A stretch of DNA of 64,000 bases from Apiospora phragmitis (Eukaryota; Ascomycota; Sordariomycetes; Amphisphaeriales; Apiosporaceae): NCBI GenBank assembly GCA_038363925.1, contig JAQQWL010000006.1, positions 3,452,501 to 3,516,500 of the forward strand, read 5' to 3'. The translations under genes were made by a program, and so were the position numbers. Below, one piece after another: positions 33,788 through 45,108 of this stretch. Each line of letters begins with the position of its first letter. The stretch's first letter is position 1. The notes beneath the pieces are model-generated. The model was not told where the DNA came from, did no database searches, and saw nothing but the letters and a program-made list of their open reading frames with translations.

Positions 33788-36700
33788 ATGATGGCCCTTA
33801 GTGGGAGAGATGTCGCCCTTGCCGGAACCGTCTGCTTCTTCGCATGGGGATATGCCACCTATTGGGTTCCCATGCTCCGCTGGGCGGGTTATGCCTTTGT
33901 TGCTGGTTGCGTCACTACTTTCCTGAGCTCCCTCCTGCTCATTCTGCTTACCTCCAAGGGGTCCGTCTATAGATTAAGTCACCACTCGTCACGACCGAAT
34001 TCTGTTAACTTCGCTGGCCCGGTTTCCTGGAGAAGAGAGACGTCATCTTTGCGAGTCCGCCAGATCTATACGCCGGTGCCTTTGTACCCCGACTCGCGCA
34101 AGATATCGCATGCTCTGGACGACCTGCTCTCTCTGATCATCCGCGATTTTGTGCAGTCATGGTACTCCCACATCAGCAAGAACCCGGTGTTTGCCAACGA
34201 AGTAGACAAGACCGCGAGATTGGTGATCGCGGATCTTCGCGACCGCCTGTTCGATACAGACCTAGTCGAGGTTGTTATAAGCCGGGTCGTTCCGATCCTC
34301 ATAGCGCATTTTCGAGACTTCAACGATGCAGAGAGAGCTGTTAGGGGGCGCAAATTGAATCGCGATGTTACCGAGTCAGAAGAGTTGGATCTCGCCATTG
34401 CGGCCAAGTATAATGAGGGCAGACTGCACCCAGCTGCAAGCATGGTGTATTCGGATACCAAGATGATACAACAAGAACACCTGCGCAAAACGATTGCTCG
34501 AGTACTGCCCAAGATACTCCCTCAAATATACTTAACAGCAGAGCAGTATCAAGTATCATACGTGAGATCGTGGCATGTGCTGTTCTTTCGCCAGTAATTA
34601 CCATGTTGTCTGAGCCTGATACGTGGAACCAAATCATGGAAAACTATGGACGCAGCATGCTGCAAGATCGGTCGACCGTACGCAAATTGCGGGCCGCCCT
34701 CGATACGCATGCTTCTCCAGCCCCCAAGGCATCCAAGTCCACCCAGTTCCCGCGTCTGCTGCCCGGGGATGGCGAACGGAAATTTGAGAAGTTCATTCGC
34801 ACAATCCGCAAGATCAACAACTTGTCCGACGCCCGGAGGTTCAGGAGTGAGGTTACTAGCCAATTGAAGAGGGACTCGCAGCAAGATGACCAAGACCAGG
34901 TCTACATACGCCGCTTAGAAATGGGGAAAAGGCTACTGGACCAAAGGGTTCAGCATCTTGCCGCCGGTGGTGACAGAAAGGACGTACCGGTGTTTACGAA
35001 CCCCGCTCCTGCGCCAGGCGCCTCGAGGCTAGAGAACGCATCACTCGCCGACTTGCTTCGTGACCCCTCCGGGCTTTCGTACTTCATGGAATATATGGAC
35101 AGACAGCGTATGATGCCTCTGGTGCAGTTCTGGCTCGTCGTGGACGGCTTCCGCAACCCCTTGGAGGATGACGGTCCGGAGGATGAACAGCTTCCCTCCC
35201 AGCTATCGCCATGGACGGATTCAGACCGCACAGATCTAGCTCAGATAGATCAAGCGTATCTTTCAAAGCCTGAACTGTGTGTCCCGGATTCTTCGAGGAA
35301 AGAAATCCGGGCTTTCCTGCAAGCAGGGAAGAAAGCAACTCCCGCGCAATATCACCAAGCACGACGCGCTGTACTGCGAGCCCAGAGCGTGGTTCTGGAG
35401 GAAATGCGGTCGAAGTATTTCCAAGGCTTCAAGAAGTCCGATCTGTGGTACAAGTGTTTGGCATCAGAAGAGGCGGCGACGAGGGCCCAATCAGTTCCAC
35501 ATGTTCCTGCTTCAACATCCGCTGGACCATCACACCCGCCTCTTTCGCGGGCTTCTCAGTCTTATGGGCTCAAACCTGCGCCTGTCTCGAAGTTAAACCC
35601 AAAACTTAATGCGACAAATTCTCAATTCAAGCGCGGTCTATCGGCTACAGACCTACGATCATCGGCCGTTAATGGCAGCCATAGTCCTGATCCCCTCAAC
35701 GGTCAGCGTCGGTCGCTCGATGAGAACGCAAACTCGCCCTTGTTTGATGATGACGACTATGAGCATGATCCTATGGTGGACTCCGTACAAAGCGTACAAA
35801 GTCTTGATCGTGATCAGGCCAACACACCGCCCGACAACCAGGTTGTTCAGGCCATGGAGGAAGTTCTAAATACCATCATGGAGGATGGGAACCGCCCCAA
35901 AACGGCCGAAGATCTTCGCCAGTCCTTGTTCGGTAACGATGACGGGACGTTGAGTGTGTTTTCAAATAACGATAGTGATTATGTCAGAGGCTCGGTCGAG
36001 TTACCGCGACAAACATCGGGTAAAGAAGTTGAGAAGCCTAGCCTCTCATCTTTGGGGCTCGTGAGCCCCGCTTCTCGTATTGGGGTTTTTGTAGACAACG
36101 ACTTGTTCGGCGACGAAGACAAGTTTCTATCCGACGATCAAGCTGAAACGGATGATGAAAATCTGGCCAATGTCGAAGACGAGGTTCATGAAGCGGCTCC
36201 TGGTGATCTGGGCCTAGCAGAAGCTATCACTGTATTGACTAATGACATTGATCGACTGGTCGCGCAGGAAGCGGTCATAGACTCGCTTACCAAGAAGGCC
36301 GAGTTGACAAATAACACTGCAGAACTTAGGATTCTACGCAAATCGAAAGCGAGTTTGCAGAGAGAGCTGAAGCGGAAGGAACTGCAAAGGCAGCAGTATG
36401 TTATCCAGGAAAGCGACAACAGTCTGTACGGGCGCTCTTCTATCAGAATCAAAGCCATACAGGTTGGTCGAGAGCCCGATGGCAAGGAGTTTGCCATGTA
36501 CGTTGTGGAGGTACAAAGAGTAGCCGGAGAGAAGATGCCCGCCGCTACATGGGTTGTCACGAGACGCTACAGTGAATTCCACGACCTACACCAGCGACTG
36601 AGACACCGGTACCCTTCTGTACGGAATCTGGACTTTCCCCATCGGCGTGTCATCATGAAGCTGCAGAGTGAATTCCTGCGGAAGCGTCAACAGGCTCTTG

Positions 36701-37567
36701 AACACTACATGCAGGAACTCCTTCGACTTCCCGAAGTGTGCCGCAGCAGGGATCTTCGTGCTTTTCTCTCCCAGAGCGTGATTCAGCAAGGCGAAGATCT
36801 CATGACCCGAGAAGATAAGAAAGACATGATCACGAGGCTTTACGACTCGGTCACGGATGGCATGGAAGACATACTGGGTAACATCCCAGTATTGGATCAG
36901 CTTTCGGTAGCCGGTCAGAATTTGATAGCAGCGGCAACAAGCCAGCTCAACACGGCGCAACTCCCACCCAACATCCAAGAGGATGCTATGACTGCGGCCG
37001 AGGCAGAAGCGGAGCTTAACGCCTTCGAGAACAAGGAACTTGAGCCCTTTATCAAGCCCATTTGCGATATATTCCTAGAAGTTTTTGAACTCAATCGAGG
37101 CAATAATTGGCTTCGTGGCCGCGCCGTAGTCGTGGTTCTCCACCAACTACTTGGTGGCACTATCGAACGCAAAGTCCGCGACAATGTAAAATTCCTGGTG
37201 CAAGAGGATGCGATACTCAAGTATATTGGGTTAGTGAGGGACAGCATGTGGCCAGGGGGCCAGATGAACCGCAACAAGCAGTCTAGAACGTCGAGTGAGA
37301 AGGCAAAGACGCGGAGGGAGGCAGGCCTGATGCTGGCCACGTTAGTCCCCGATCTGGCAGGGAGCGTGGTGGGCAGGATCAATGCGCAGGCAGCAAGCAG
37401 GAGGATATTTGCTACTCTGAACAATCCTCGGTTAAAGTAAGTCATGCATACACCGACACCATGAACCCTCTCACTTAGTGTATGGGACCGGCTAACACAT
37501 CTCGCTCAGTACTCATCTGGTGTTTACCATTTTGGACGAAATAATCGATGTGCTCTTTCCAGAATAA
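33788..37567 (+). CDS. MDM1: MDM1-like sorting nexin (PXA-RGS-PX-Nexin_C), one frame break
   Basis: ER-anchored tether of the Mdm1/Snx13/Snx14 class that holds the ER against vacuole or lipid-droplet membranes through its PX domain. Two N-terminal membrane helices (about residues 8-25 and 34-55) are followed by PXA (about 105-285), an RGS-like domain (about 418-550, LADLLRDPSGLSYFMEYM), acidic disordered linkers, a coiled coil, PX (about 890-1000, WVVTRRYSEFHDLHQRL and the DFPHRR region for phosphoinositide contact) and Nexin_C (about 1084-1215). Main exon 33788-37436; last exon 37510-37567 after a 73-nt intron adds about 19 residues ending FPE. The frame changes near the AAA run 34524-34526, within PXA, equal to one missing base; with it the total is 1236 codons. 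PXA resumes with IIREIVACAVLSPV. Confidence 0.9.
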
Positions 37568-39165
37568 GAGAGCCTAGGGTATTCCCCATGGACAGTGGCG
37601 CTTTTTTGCGTCGCTGCTGTTCTGCAAGGGGGTAATAAGTTCCTGTCAGCATAGTAATAGCACGCATAGCATAGCATTGGCGTTTGTATCACATGAAGAC
37701 AATGGCTGGTTTTCCCTTTTCTTTTCTCTTCATCCAGTAGGTCTGGTAGGGGCTACAAACTTTGTATCTGCCTGTTGCAGAATCCCTTGGATGCACGTAT
37801 CAAATGGTGTATTCGAAATTGTGTTGGTTCATCATCAATGTGCTCATGTACTGTATGCTATACGAGTGGCGGAACGTGCGCTTGATCGATCACATTGTGT
37901 TCCGTGCCGGGAAGTAAAACGACTCTTGTCCATCCAGAACACCGAGGCAGTCAGCTCTTTTTGCACGTTTGGTAAGGAGGAAAACAAGTAAATAGTATAC
38001 GTGATTCTATACTTCAGAGTATTCTAGAGACTATGGAGGAGTCGACCGTGAGCCGTCTGCATAAAATGATGCCGTCGGCACATGCTACATTACAGCCGCT
38101 GCAGCATCCCCGTCTGCCCGTAGCTAAGAAAGTCCAAGCTACCATAGCAGGCTAGGCTGGTTTAAATAAACTATTGAACTACACCTGAGTTCAGGATTCT
38201 GCTATCGTTGAGATACGGAATAACGCCCCTTGGACCGTCCAATACACGTCTAAGTCGAAATCAACGTTGAAAGACTTTTGAAACCAGCTATTCCAGCGTT
38301 GGTTTCATACCAAACACACGTCAAAGGGTTTGCCAGGCGTTTATTCCAGTGAATAGTTATAACACGGTTGGTCTAACATCGTTGATTAGATCCAGCCTTT
38401 TCTGCTACGGTATGTGATCTAAGTATCTCGGTTCGGCTGGACTGGGGCTGGATTAGACTGGGCTGGGCTTCCTTGCTAGGCCCATTCCCTGGGCGGGTTT
38501 ATCTCCTCAATTCTGGAGTCTCCACCTGCCACACCCTCCACCCGCACTTTCTTGCCTTTGACCGACCTTCAATGACACTTGACTCTCTCTGCCTCCATCC
38601 TTCCCCAACTTGAAGCACGACAGCGCGCTCGTAGATCCAACAACATCTACACCACGCCTCATCGCCCCAACCAGTGGCTGTTCGGCTGCAGCTGTGACGA
38701 CGCCTGCTTCTTGATTGTATCGATACATACATACGACACGGGAACAGACCGGACCCTGCACATTCTGAAGCTGTAGCAAGCTTCAAAAAAAAAAAAAAAG
38801 AGAGCTATCTCTCTCTTTGTTTTTCGCCTGCCTGTTTCAGTCATACTCCCACCACCCGCCCATACAAAACAACTATTAATCCTCGAGTATTCCGGACGGC
38901 AAGCCTTGCGGTGCTCACTTCTGTATCGCATCTTTCATTGTGTACACAGCAGAAGGTTTACAAACAGTACCCGGTTTGAGGTCATTTCTCTCAGCCTTGT
39001 CCCTCTTCGGATTTTTACCAACTTGGACCATCCATTGCGCCGCCGGCTTTTCCCCTCTTCTTGGGCCTCACTTGTCGGCCAAACTTAGTCGTGTTTCCTC
39101 AACTTATCAACCCCCAACGCCCGAGTTGACACTCTTTCCCTCCGTCACCCTCATCAATTGCAATC
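37568..39165. other. intergenic plus long 5' region of SR gene
   Basis: 1.6 kb with no supported gene. Includes a run of 15 A at 38785-38799 and a CT-rich segment at 38975-39150 just before the SR-protein start, probably its promoter/5' UTR. Confidence 0.5.
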
Positions 39166-40995
39166 ATGACCGAGGTGTCGGCAACCCGACTGTACCTGGG
39201 CAACTTGCCCAAGGGAGGTAAGCTTCTTCCTGCTCTCTCGGCTACGGCTTGTTTTCCTCTCTATCTGTCCAATGCTATGTCGCAATCATGTTCTACCTCG
39301 CAGCTTTTGCTGTCTGCTGTATCATTGTCGGCGCATTTCGTTTTCTATACATTGCTAACTCGGGCATTTTCGTTGTCCAGTCACCAAGCAGGATGTGGAG
39401 AGTCACTTTGCGACTCACGGCACTGGCGAGATTACCGAAATCAAGCTCATGAACGGCTTCGGCTTCATCGAGTATAAAGATGCCATGGACGCGCGCGACG
39501 TCGTACCTGGTGAGTCTACTACTACCCTTTCTATCAACCCAGATGACAAACGGAAGTTTTCTTTTCGACTAACATATGATATCTTTTGCGCATAGCCTTC
39601 CGTACGTCTTGGACTCCTCCTGGCCAACGTGTTTCCTGACCTGCTGTCATCCGATCAACTGTTCCCTGGCTAATCTAGTTCGCTATCCTCAAGACGGATC
39701 CGATTTTATGGGCGAGCGCTTGACAGTCCAATTTGCCCGAGGCTCTCGACACCGCGAACCTGGCTTCGGCACCCATGAGAGAACCGCCCCTCGACCGCGC
39801 CGTACCGCGTACCGAATGCAGATCACGGGACTCCCCAATGATACCAGCTGGCAGGTCTGTTATTATCTTCCGTCTATACTCTCCGTTCCACACAAGTTTT
39901 TCCCTGGATCATAGTCTTCTTCTGGCTCCTACCATTCCTTGGACCCTGCCTGACCTTGCCGTTTGTGGGTTTCGCCATGCAAGCAAGGAGTAGGACATCC
40001 TCGCTCTACAGTCTTGAACCATCATCACGGCTAGCCAGTCGCTGTTGCAGAATCTCCCCCTTGGACAAGTTCTTCTGGATTGGGTCCGATGATTTCTGGC
40101 CAAGGCGCCTGAGAAAAGGACCTCTTTCGTTGGATACATAACGCCTATCTGGACCATCCGTGCTTTTACTGGATGACCGAGACAAGTCGCCTGCCCGCTC
40201 ATCGCTTGATATGACTGCTCTCCGCTCCGGGACTTCCACTTACTTGGATTCTGGCTATAGGATCTGAAAGATTTTGCTCGTCAATCTAGCCTTGACGTCG
40301 TCTATTCGGAAACAGGCCGCGAAGGCAATGGCCGAGGGTAAGCTCCCATATCAAATACTCACCGGAAATCATGACGGACTAACACCTCATAGCTTTGTCG
40401 AGTTTGAGAATGCCGCCGATCTGAGAACTGCCGTGGAGAAGCTCGACAGCCGCGAATTCAAGGGACAACGCGTTACCTGCATTGCCGATGTAATTAGCCG
40501 AGCTCCTCTGCACGCCTCGAAAACACACTGACGGAGAGCTAGATCCAAGCCGAGGTTCCCGGCCGTGACCGCGGCCGATCGCGATCCCCACGAGGACGCG
40601 GCCCTCACAATGGTGGGCCGCCCGGTGACGATTATCGACGTGGTCCTCCCCGCGGCTATGGAGACCGCGGATACAGCCCTCGACGGGATGATTACCGTGA
40701 CGGCTACCGTGATCGCAGTCCTCGTGGGCGTGGCGAATACTACGATGAGCGACGCTACGGCCGTTCGCCCCCGCGTCGTGGTCCCCCCATGGACGACTAT
40801 CCCCCTCGTGGGGCCCATACGAGGACCCGTACCGCCGCGACTATGGTCCGCCCCCTGACCCTTACGTTAACGGACGCCCGTACGATCGTCCGCCCCGCGA
40901 TTTCCCTCCTCGTGATGCACCCTACCCACCGCGTGAAGGTGCCTACCCTCGTGATGATTATCGGCGGGGGTGGAGCTGGTGGCGGCTACTGGTAA
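39166..40995 (+). CDS. SR-type splicing factor with two RRMs (Srp2-like), two compensating frame breaks
   Basis: Serine/arginine-type pre-mRNA splicing regulator resembling fission yeast Srp2. Seven exons: 39166-39217, 39381-39509, 39596-39601, 39694-39854, 40261-40337, 40393-40489, 40543-40995; phases agree. RRM1 has RLYLGNLPKG (RNP2) and NGFGFIEYKD (RNP1); RRM2 has YRMQITGLPNDTSW and RGFVEFENAADL. The C-terminal domain is Arg/Gly/Pro/Tyr-rich with RSRSP and RGYGDRGYSPRRDDY repeats. Exon 3 is only 6 nt; intron 4 (39855-40260) is 406 nt with a weak GTCTGT donor. In exon 7 the Arg/Pro/Tyr/Asp-rich frame leaves at the GGGG run 40810-40813 (one base missing) and returns at the GGGGG run 40966-40970 (two missing or one extra), so the literal frame is out of phase between them. 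It ends in GGGYW. Confidence 0.86.
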
Positions 40996-42141
40996 ACAAT
41001 TTCATACCACCTTTATCTACTCCTCTTCTGAGGATGCCTCCTTACCTTATCTAGATACCGCACATTGCCGGATGACGGCATTATCGAACTCCGCAAGTCG
41101 CCAGGTTCTGTCGAGATTGTTGCGACTCGGGCGGGTTAGTGAGGAAAGCTGCTACGACAAGATTGACACAGTTAATACCCAAAATGACTTTTTGATTGTT
41201 CTATCTTTTCCTTTCCTTTTGAGATTGTGTATGGGCACTGGGGGTTTGTTGGGACATTGAAAAATTCGGGCTCTAGGAACTTGACGATACGATACGGCTT
41301 TGTTGCCCCTGTATGATGATGGCATCTTTTCGGCTTGACATGAATTGAAGTGTATACTTACGAAGAAGAAGAAAACGACGTCTCGTGAATGACACATGCA
41401 TGCTTAGAAATACTAAGTATAAGTGGGTGCCAAGTGAAGCGGGACACGTCGTCGAGCTTCAAGCTTGCTTAAGCTTGCTGTGGAGAGCTATCAACCTGGT
41501 TGCTTATACTCCACCCGGGTATGTCATACATTATTGTATACACGTTACCACCTGAAAGTCTAGAAAGTCTTTTAATTCACAACGGCCCTTATTGAGCACG
41601 TATCTTATATAAGTAAGTAATACCCGGTCTGGATTGTAAAATATACCCGTTGTTTACTGAGCTTTGAGGGGGTAACGTGTAGACTTCTATTGCTTAGAAA
41701 TCCTTGACGTGTGCTTCCACCATATCCGTGGGGCCCTGGGTAGTCACTGACGACAGAGCGTTGATTACCAATCGGTTTTTTGGTTGCATCCAGTTTACTG
41801 CATCTCGACAGATAGAGTGTGCGTATGCATGTAGAATGATGCTCTAGAAAAGCGTACAGTACAGTATAAAATCATGGCCGGCGTTCCCGTACGTAGTCTT
41901 TTGCGAGCTCGATCTTTCAGCATAGTCAACTCAACCTCTTTTCGTGTATACGCACCACGCGCCCTTCCTCTCCCTAGCTCTACCTTGCCGTCGTAACTTC
42001 GGAGCCGCAAGTTGTGTAAAGAGGCCAGCCAAGTGGTATGACAAGATATCCCCGGATCCTATCTCGAAACGCCATTCGCAGAGGGCGGCATACTCCAACA
42101 GTACTACAACAAACCAGCCGACGGAAGAAGCCAACGAGATC
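40996..42141. other. intergenic, about 1.1 kb
   Basis: 3' flank of the SR gene and promoter of the GST. Two copies of AAGCTTGCT lie at 41461-41479. An in-frame extension upstream of the GST start lacks any ATG. Nothing else seen. Confidence 0.5.
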
Positions 42142-43122
42142 ATGGCTGACAGCGAACCCACCGGTCTCATTGCCAAGAAAGGCATTGAGTTGTTGACGTT
42201 TGGTATGCTCTCCCTGAACTTCGTCTTGTCCCAATCGTGCTTGAGCTCCTGGCGCTTGCTCCTTGCCCTGGCTGCCCCTCATTTGGTGGTACCTGTGAAA
42301 GCGGGGAAGTTACCTCATATGTGTGGTTTTTGCACATATGTATAAGCATTTACTAACGGTGGAACAGGCACGCCTAATGGCTACAAGGCGTCCATCCTGC
42401 TCGAGGAGCTCAAGGAGGCCTACGGCCTCGAGTACACGTGGCAGTCGGTCAATATCATGAAGAACACGCAGAAGGAGCCGTGGTTCACGGCCATCTGCCC
42501 CAACGGTCGGATCCCCGCCATCGTGGACCACGACCGGGGCGGCTTCGCCGTCTTCGAGGGCCTCGCCATCCTGTCCTACCTCGCGCGCCGCTACGACCCG
42601 GAACACCGGCTGAGCTTCCCCGCCGACAGCGACGACTACTCGGTCTGCGAGCAGTGGATGGCCTGGCAGCACGGCGGGCTCGGCCCCATGCAGGGCCAGG
42701 CCAACCACATGTTCAAGTTCGCCAAGGAGCCCAACCCCTACGGCGCCCAGCGCTACGTCGGCGAGAGCGAGCGGCTGTACGGCGTCCTCGACCGACGCCT
42801 CAGCGACCGCGACTTCGTCGTGGGCGCCGGTCGTGGCAAGTTCTCCATCGCCGACATCAGCATGCTCGGCTGGGCCGCCATGTGCGTCTTCTCCGGCGTC
42901 GACGTCGAGATGTTCCCGCACGTCAAGGCATGGCTCGACCGCTGCCTCGCGCGGCCGGCGGTGAAGTGCGGCTTCGCCGTGCCCAACGAGGCCGCCTTCA
43001 ACAACGGGCCGCTGCTCGAGAAGCTCGCCAAGGACCCCGAGGCGCGCCAGAAGTTCGACGAGGAGCGCAAGTACCTGCAGGAGTGCAAGGACAAGTATGG
43101 GTATAAATACTCTTCCCCTTGA
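42142..43122 (+). CDS. glutathione S-transferase, URE2/GstA type
   Basis: Conjugates glutathione to electrophiles or reduces peroxides; cytosolic. Two exons, 42142-42202 and 42368-43122, with a 165-nt intron; 271 residues. The N-terminal thioredoxin-like domain starts IELLTFGTPNGYKASILLEE, includes CPNGRIPAIVDHD (cis-Pro loop) and FEGLAILSYLARRYDP, which binds the gamma-glutamyl group; the C-terminal helical domain follows, with FSIADISMLGWAAM as the conserved N-capping box. This pattern is that of the fungal URE2-like class, including A. nidulans GstA. A charged tail (DEERKYLQECKDKYGYK) closes the protein. Codons in exon 2 are very GC-rich. Start at ATG 42142 (ATCATGGCT). No frame breaks. 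Confidence 0.93.
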
Positions 43123-43688
43123 GAGGAAAGTTGAAAAGATAACAAAGCAAGATGGTACGACGGGAACGACGAAAACAAAGAATAGAAATGTAGTCGTGAT
43201 TTTAGTTATATCGAAGTATAGTTCACATGACAGTCAGCGACGGACTTTCATTATGATTTCTTCGTCATGTGTATTTTGTCACGTCCAAACCGCCTTTCCG
43301 ATGCATACCTAATCACCCATCCCAGAAACCCGGCAAGCCAATGAGCGAGCCGGACGATAACTTTATCGTAGATGCAGATTTCAATAATACAATAATAACA
43401 CATACGATTTGTTGAGTCCACATTTGAGGCCTGCTTGTTTTTCTAGAAAGGAAAAGACCAAAACCGCCGTGATTTGTCCATGATTGGCTGCCTCTCGGGT
43501 GAGGCCGGCTTAACGAGCAATTCGCATGGTGGCAAAAGCTTCGTCAAGTTTGCGACGCACTACCGACTACATAAGACTTATCTTGTCACCAGCCACATTA
43601 TCTTCTTACTTCTCCGCAGACTATCAACATATTATCTCCTAACAAATTGATATTGCATCCTCAACTTTCTCACTCAACTACACAAATC
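43123..43688. other. intergenic, about 0.6 kb
   Basis: 3' flank of the GST gene and promoter of the small acidic-protein gene. No coding signal. Confidence 0.5.
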
Positions 43689-43922
43689 ATGTCCTCCATC
43701 GACCAAAATGAACCCTCGGCCATGGGACCCCGCGAGGCCGCTTTGAACAACGCCGCTCGCGCCGAGTCCCGTCAGCAGCCAGAGCAAACCCAGGCGACGG
43801 GCGCAGGCGTCAACACGGGCGCAGGCACCACGCGCGAGAAGACGGAGACGGAATCGCAAGCGGACCGCGAGTACGAGGAGCGCATGGAGGAAGAGTATGC
43901 CAAGCGCGACGGCGGTGCTTAA
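43689..43922 (+). CDS. small hypothetical hydrophilic protein, 77 aa
   Basis: Unrecognised. Single-exon frame from ATG 43689 (AATCATGTCC) to TAA 43920-43922. Composition is almost all Ala, Glu, Gln, Arg, Thr and Gly, no cysteines, no aromatic residues except one Tyr pair; a central TGAGVNTGAGTT stretch and a strongly charged C-terminal helix (DREYEERMEEEYAKRDGG). This is the look of intrinsically disordered, stress-related small proteins of moulds. Third positions are GC-biased as in the neighbouring genes, which supports coding. Function cannot be given. Confidence 0.6.
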   Translation: MSSIDQNEPSAMGPREAALNNAARAESRQQPEQTQATGAGVNTGAGTTREKTETESQADREYEERMEEEYAKRDGGA

Positions 43923-45108
43923 GGATGCTTGGTGTACCTACGACTACCAATCACGCAAGGTGGGATGGGCCTCTTTACGCGGGGAGGAAGGCTCGCGACT
44001 TCTACTTGGGAGTTATGCGTCCGGTAGCTGAGTGATGGGTGTATCTGAGACAGCAATAAACCCACTTCATTATTTTGTTGTTTACCTGAGGCTTCCCAAT
44101 GATGTGAGTTGGTCGGTGAAATGGCTAGCCATGTTACCTTCGGTAACTGCGTCCTGCTACTCCAGAAACGTTGAGTATTGTAAAAGGGCGAAGCTTGCCC
44201 TGTCAGCCGCATGATGTCATCCAGGACTCCAGGCCAACTCAGATATCTTTAGAATTTGCACTACTACACGTTCTCGGTTGGATCATACGGTTTCCTCAGT
44301 GCCCTCGATCCCTTGAGCTTCGGTAGTTGGGAACCTAACGTGTATACAGAATGCCCAGCACACTGATCCAAGCTAGAAGGAGAGAAAGGCACATTTCACG
44401 ATATGCTAACCCCTACCCAACCCACATCGCCGTCGCCAAACATTACAAGACAGCTACGTATATCACCGTGGAAACCAGCCATTAACCTCACTCAGGGCGG
44501 GCCAATATTAGCAGCAAGGGATCTAAAGCCAAGCCTGTCGCTAGGTCTAAGACAAGCATTAGGTTCCGGTTTAGGTCCGGATGCCAAAGTAAAAAGCTGC
44601 CGACATACCGGCCACCCTTATTTCCTTCGTCGAGAAGCATCGACGATAAGAAAGCTGCAATAGTTGCCGATATGGGGGGGCTCGAATTTCATGTTGGGAC
44701 GGGACACGACACTCTACTCACCCGTACGTTGAGTGCTGCATATGGATATACCTATGTATCATATATCCAAACGCTTGGCTTGTTCTGATGGCTCCCATTT
44801 ATGTCTTGGCTCTTTTGGAACCGTGCTCATCGATCATGACCACTGAAGTTTCGCTCAGGAGCTGAGCCTGTTTTCCATGGACTTCCCCAAGCAATAGGCT
44901 TCTGACTTACGTGAGTCGCGCCATCGTTTTCGTCGCCTCCTTTCCGAGCTTGGGCCTAACCTCTGTCTTGAGTTGTCTCTTGTTTTCCCAGATCTTTCCC
45001 TTCCACTTCCGGCTCTCCCATCTTGTTGCTAGCTGTGGTAGTGGCCGGTGACGATTTCTACACGGACATTGGAGATCGACGACGTCCTAATCCAAGTAGG
45101 TAGTCATC
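43923..45108. other. intergenic, about 1.2 kb
   Basis: No supported gene; an 86-codon frame at 44403-44663 has no coding character. The upstream region of the cysteine-rich protein begins after about 44900. Confidence 0.5.

Noticed and set aside
41944..42141. In-frame N-terminal extension of the GST resembling a mitochondrial presequence
   Set aside because: The frame opens with GTG and has no ATG upstream of 42142, so it is most likely 5' UTR.
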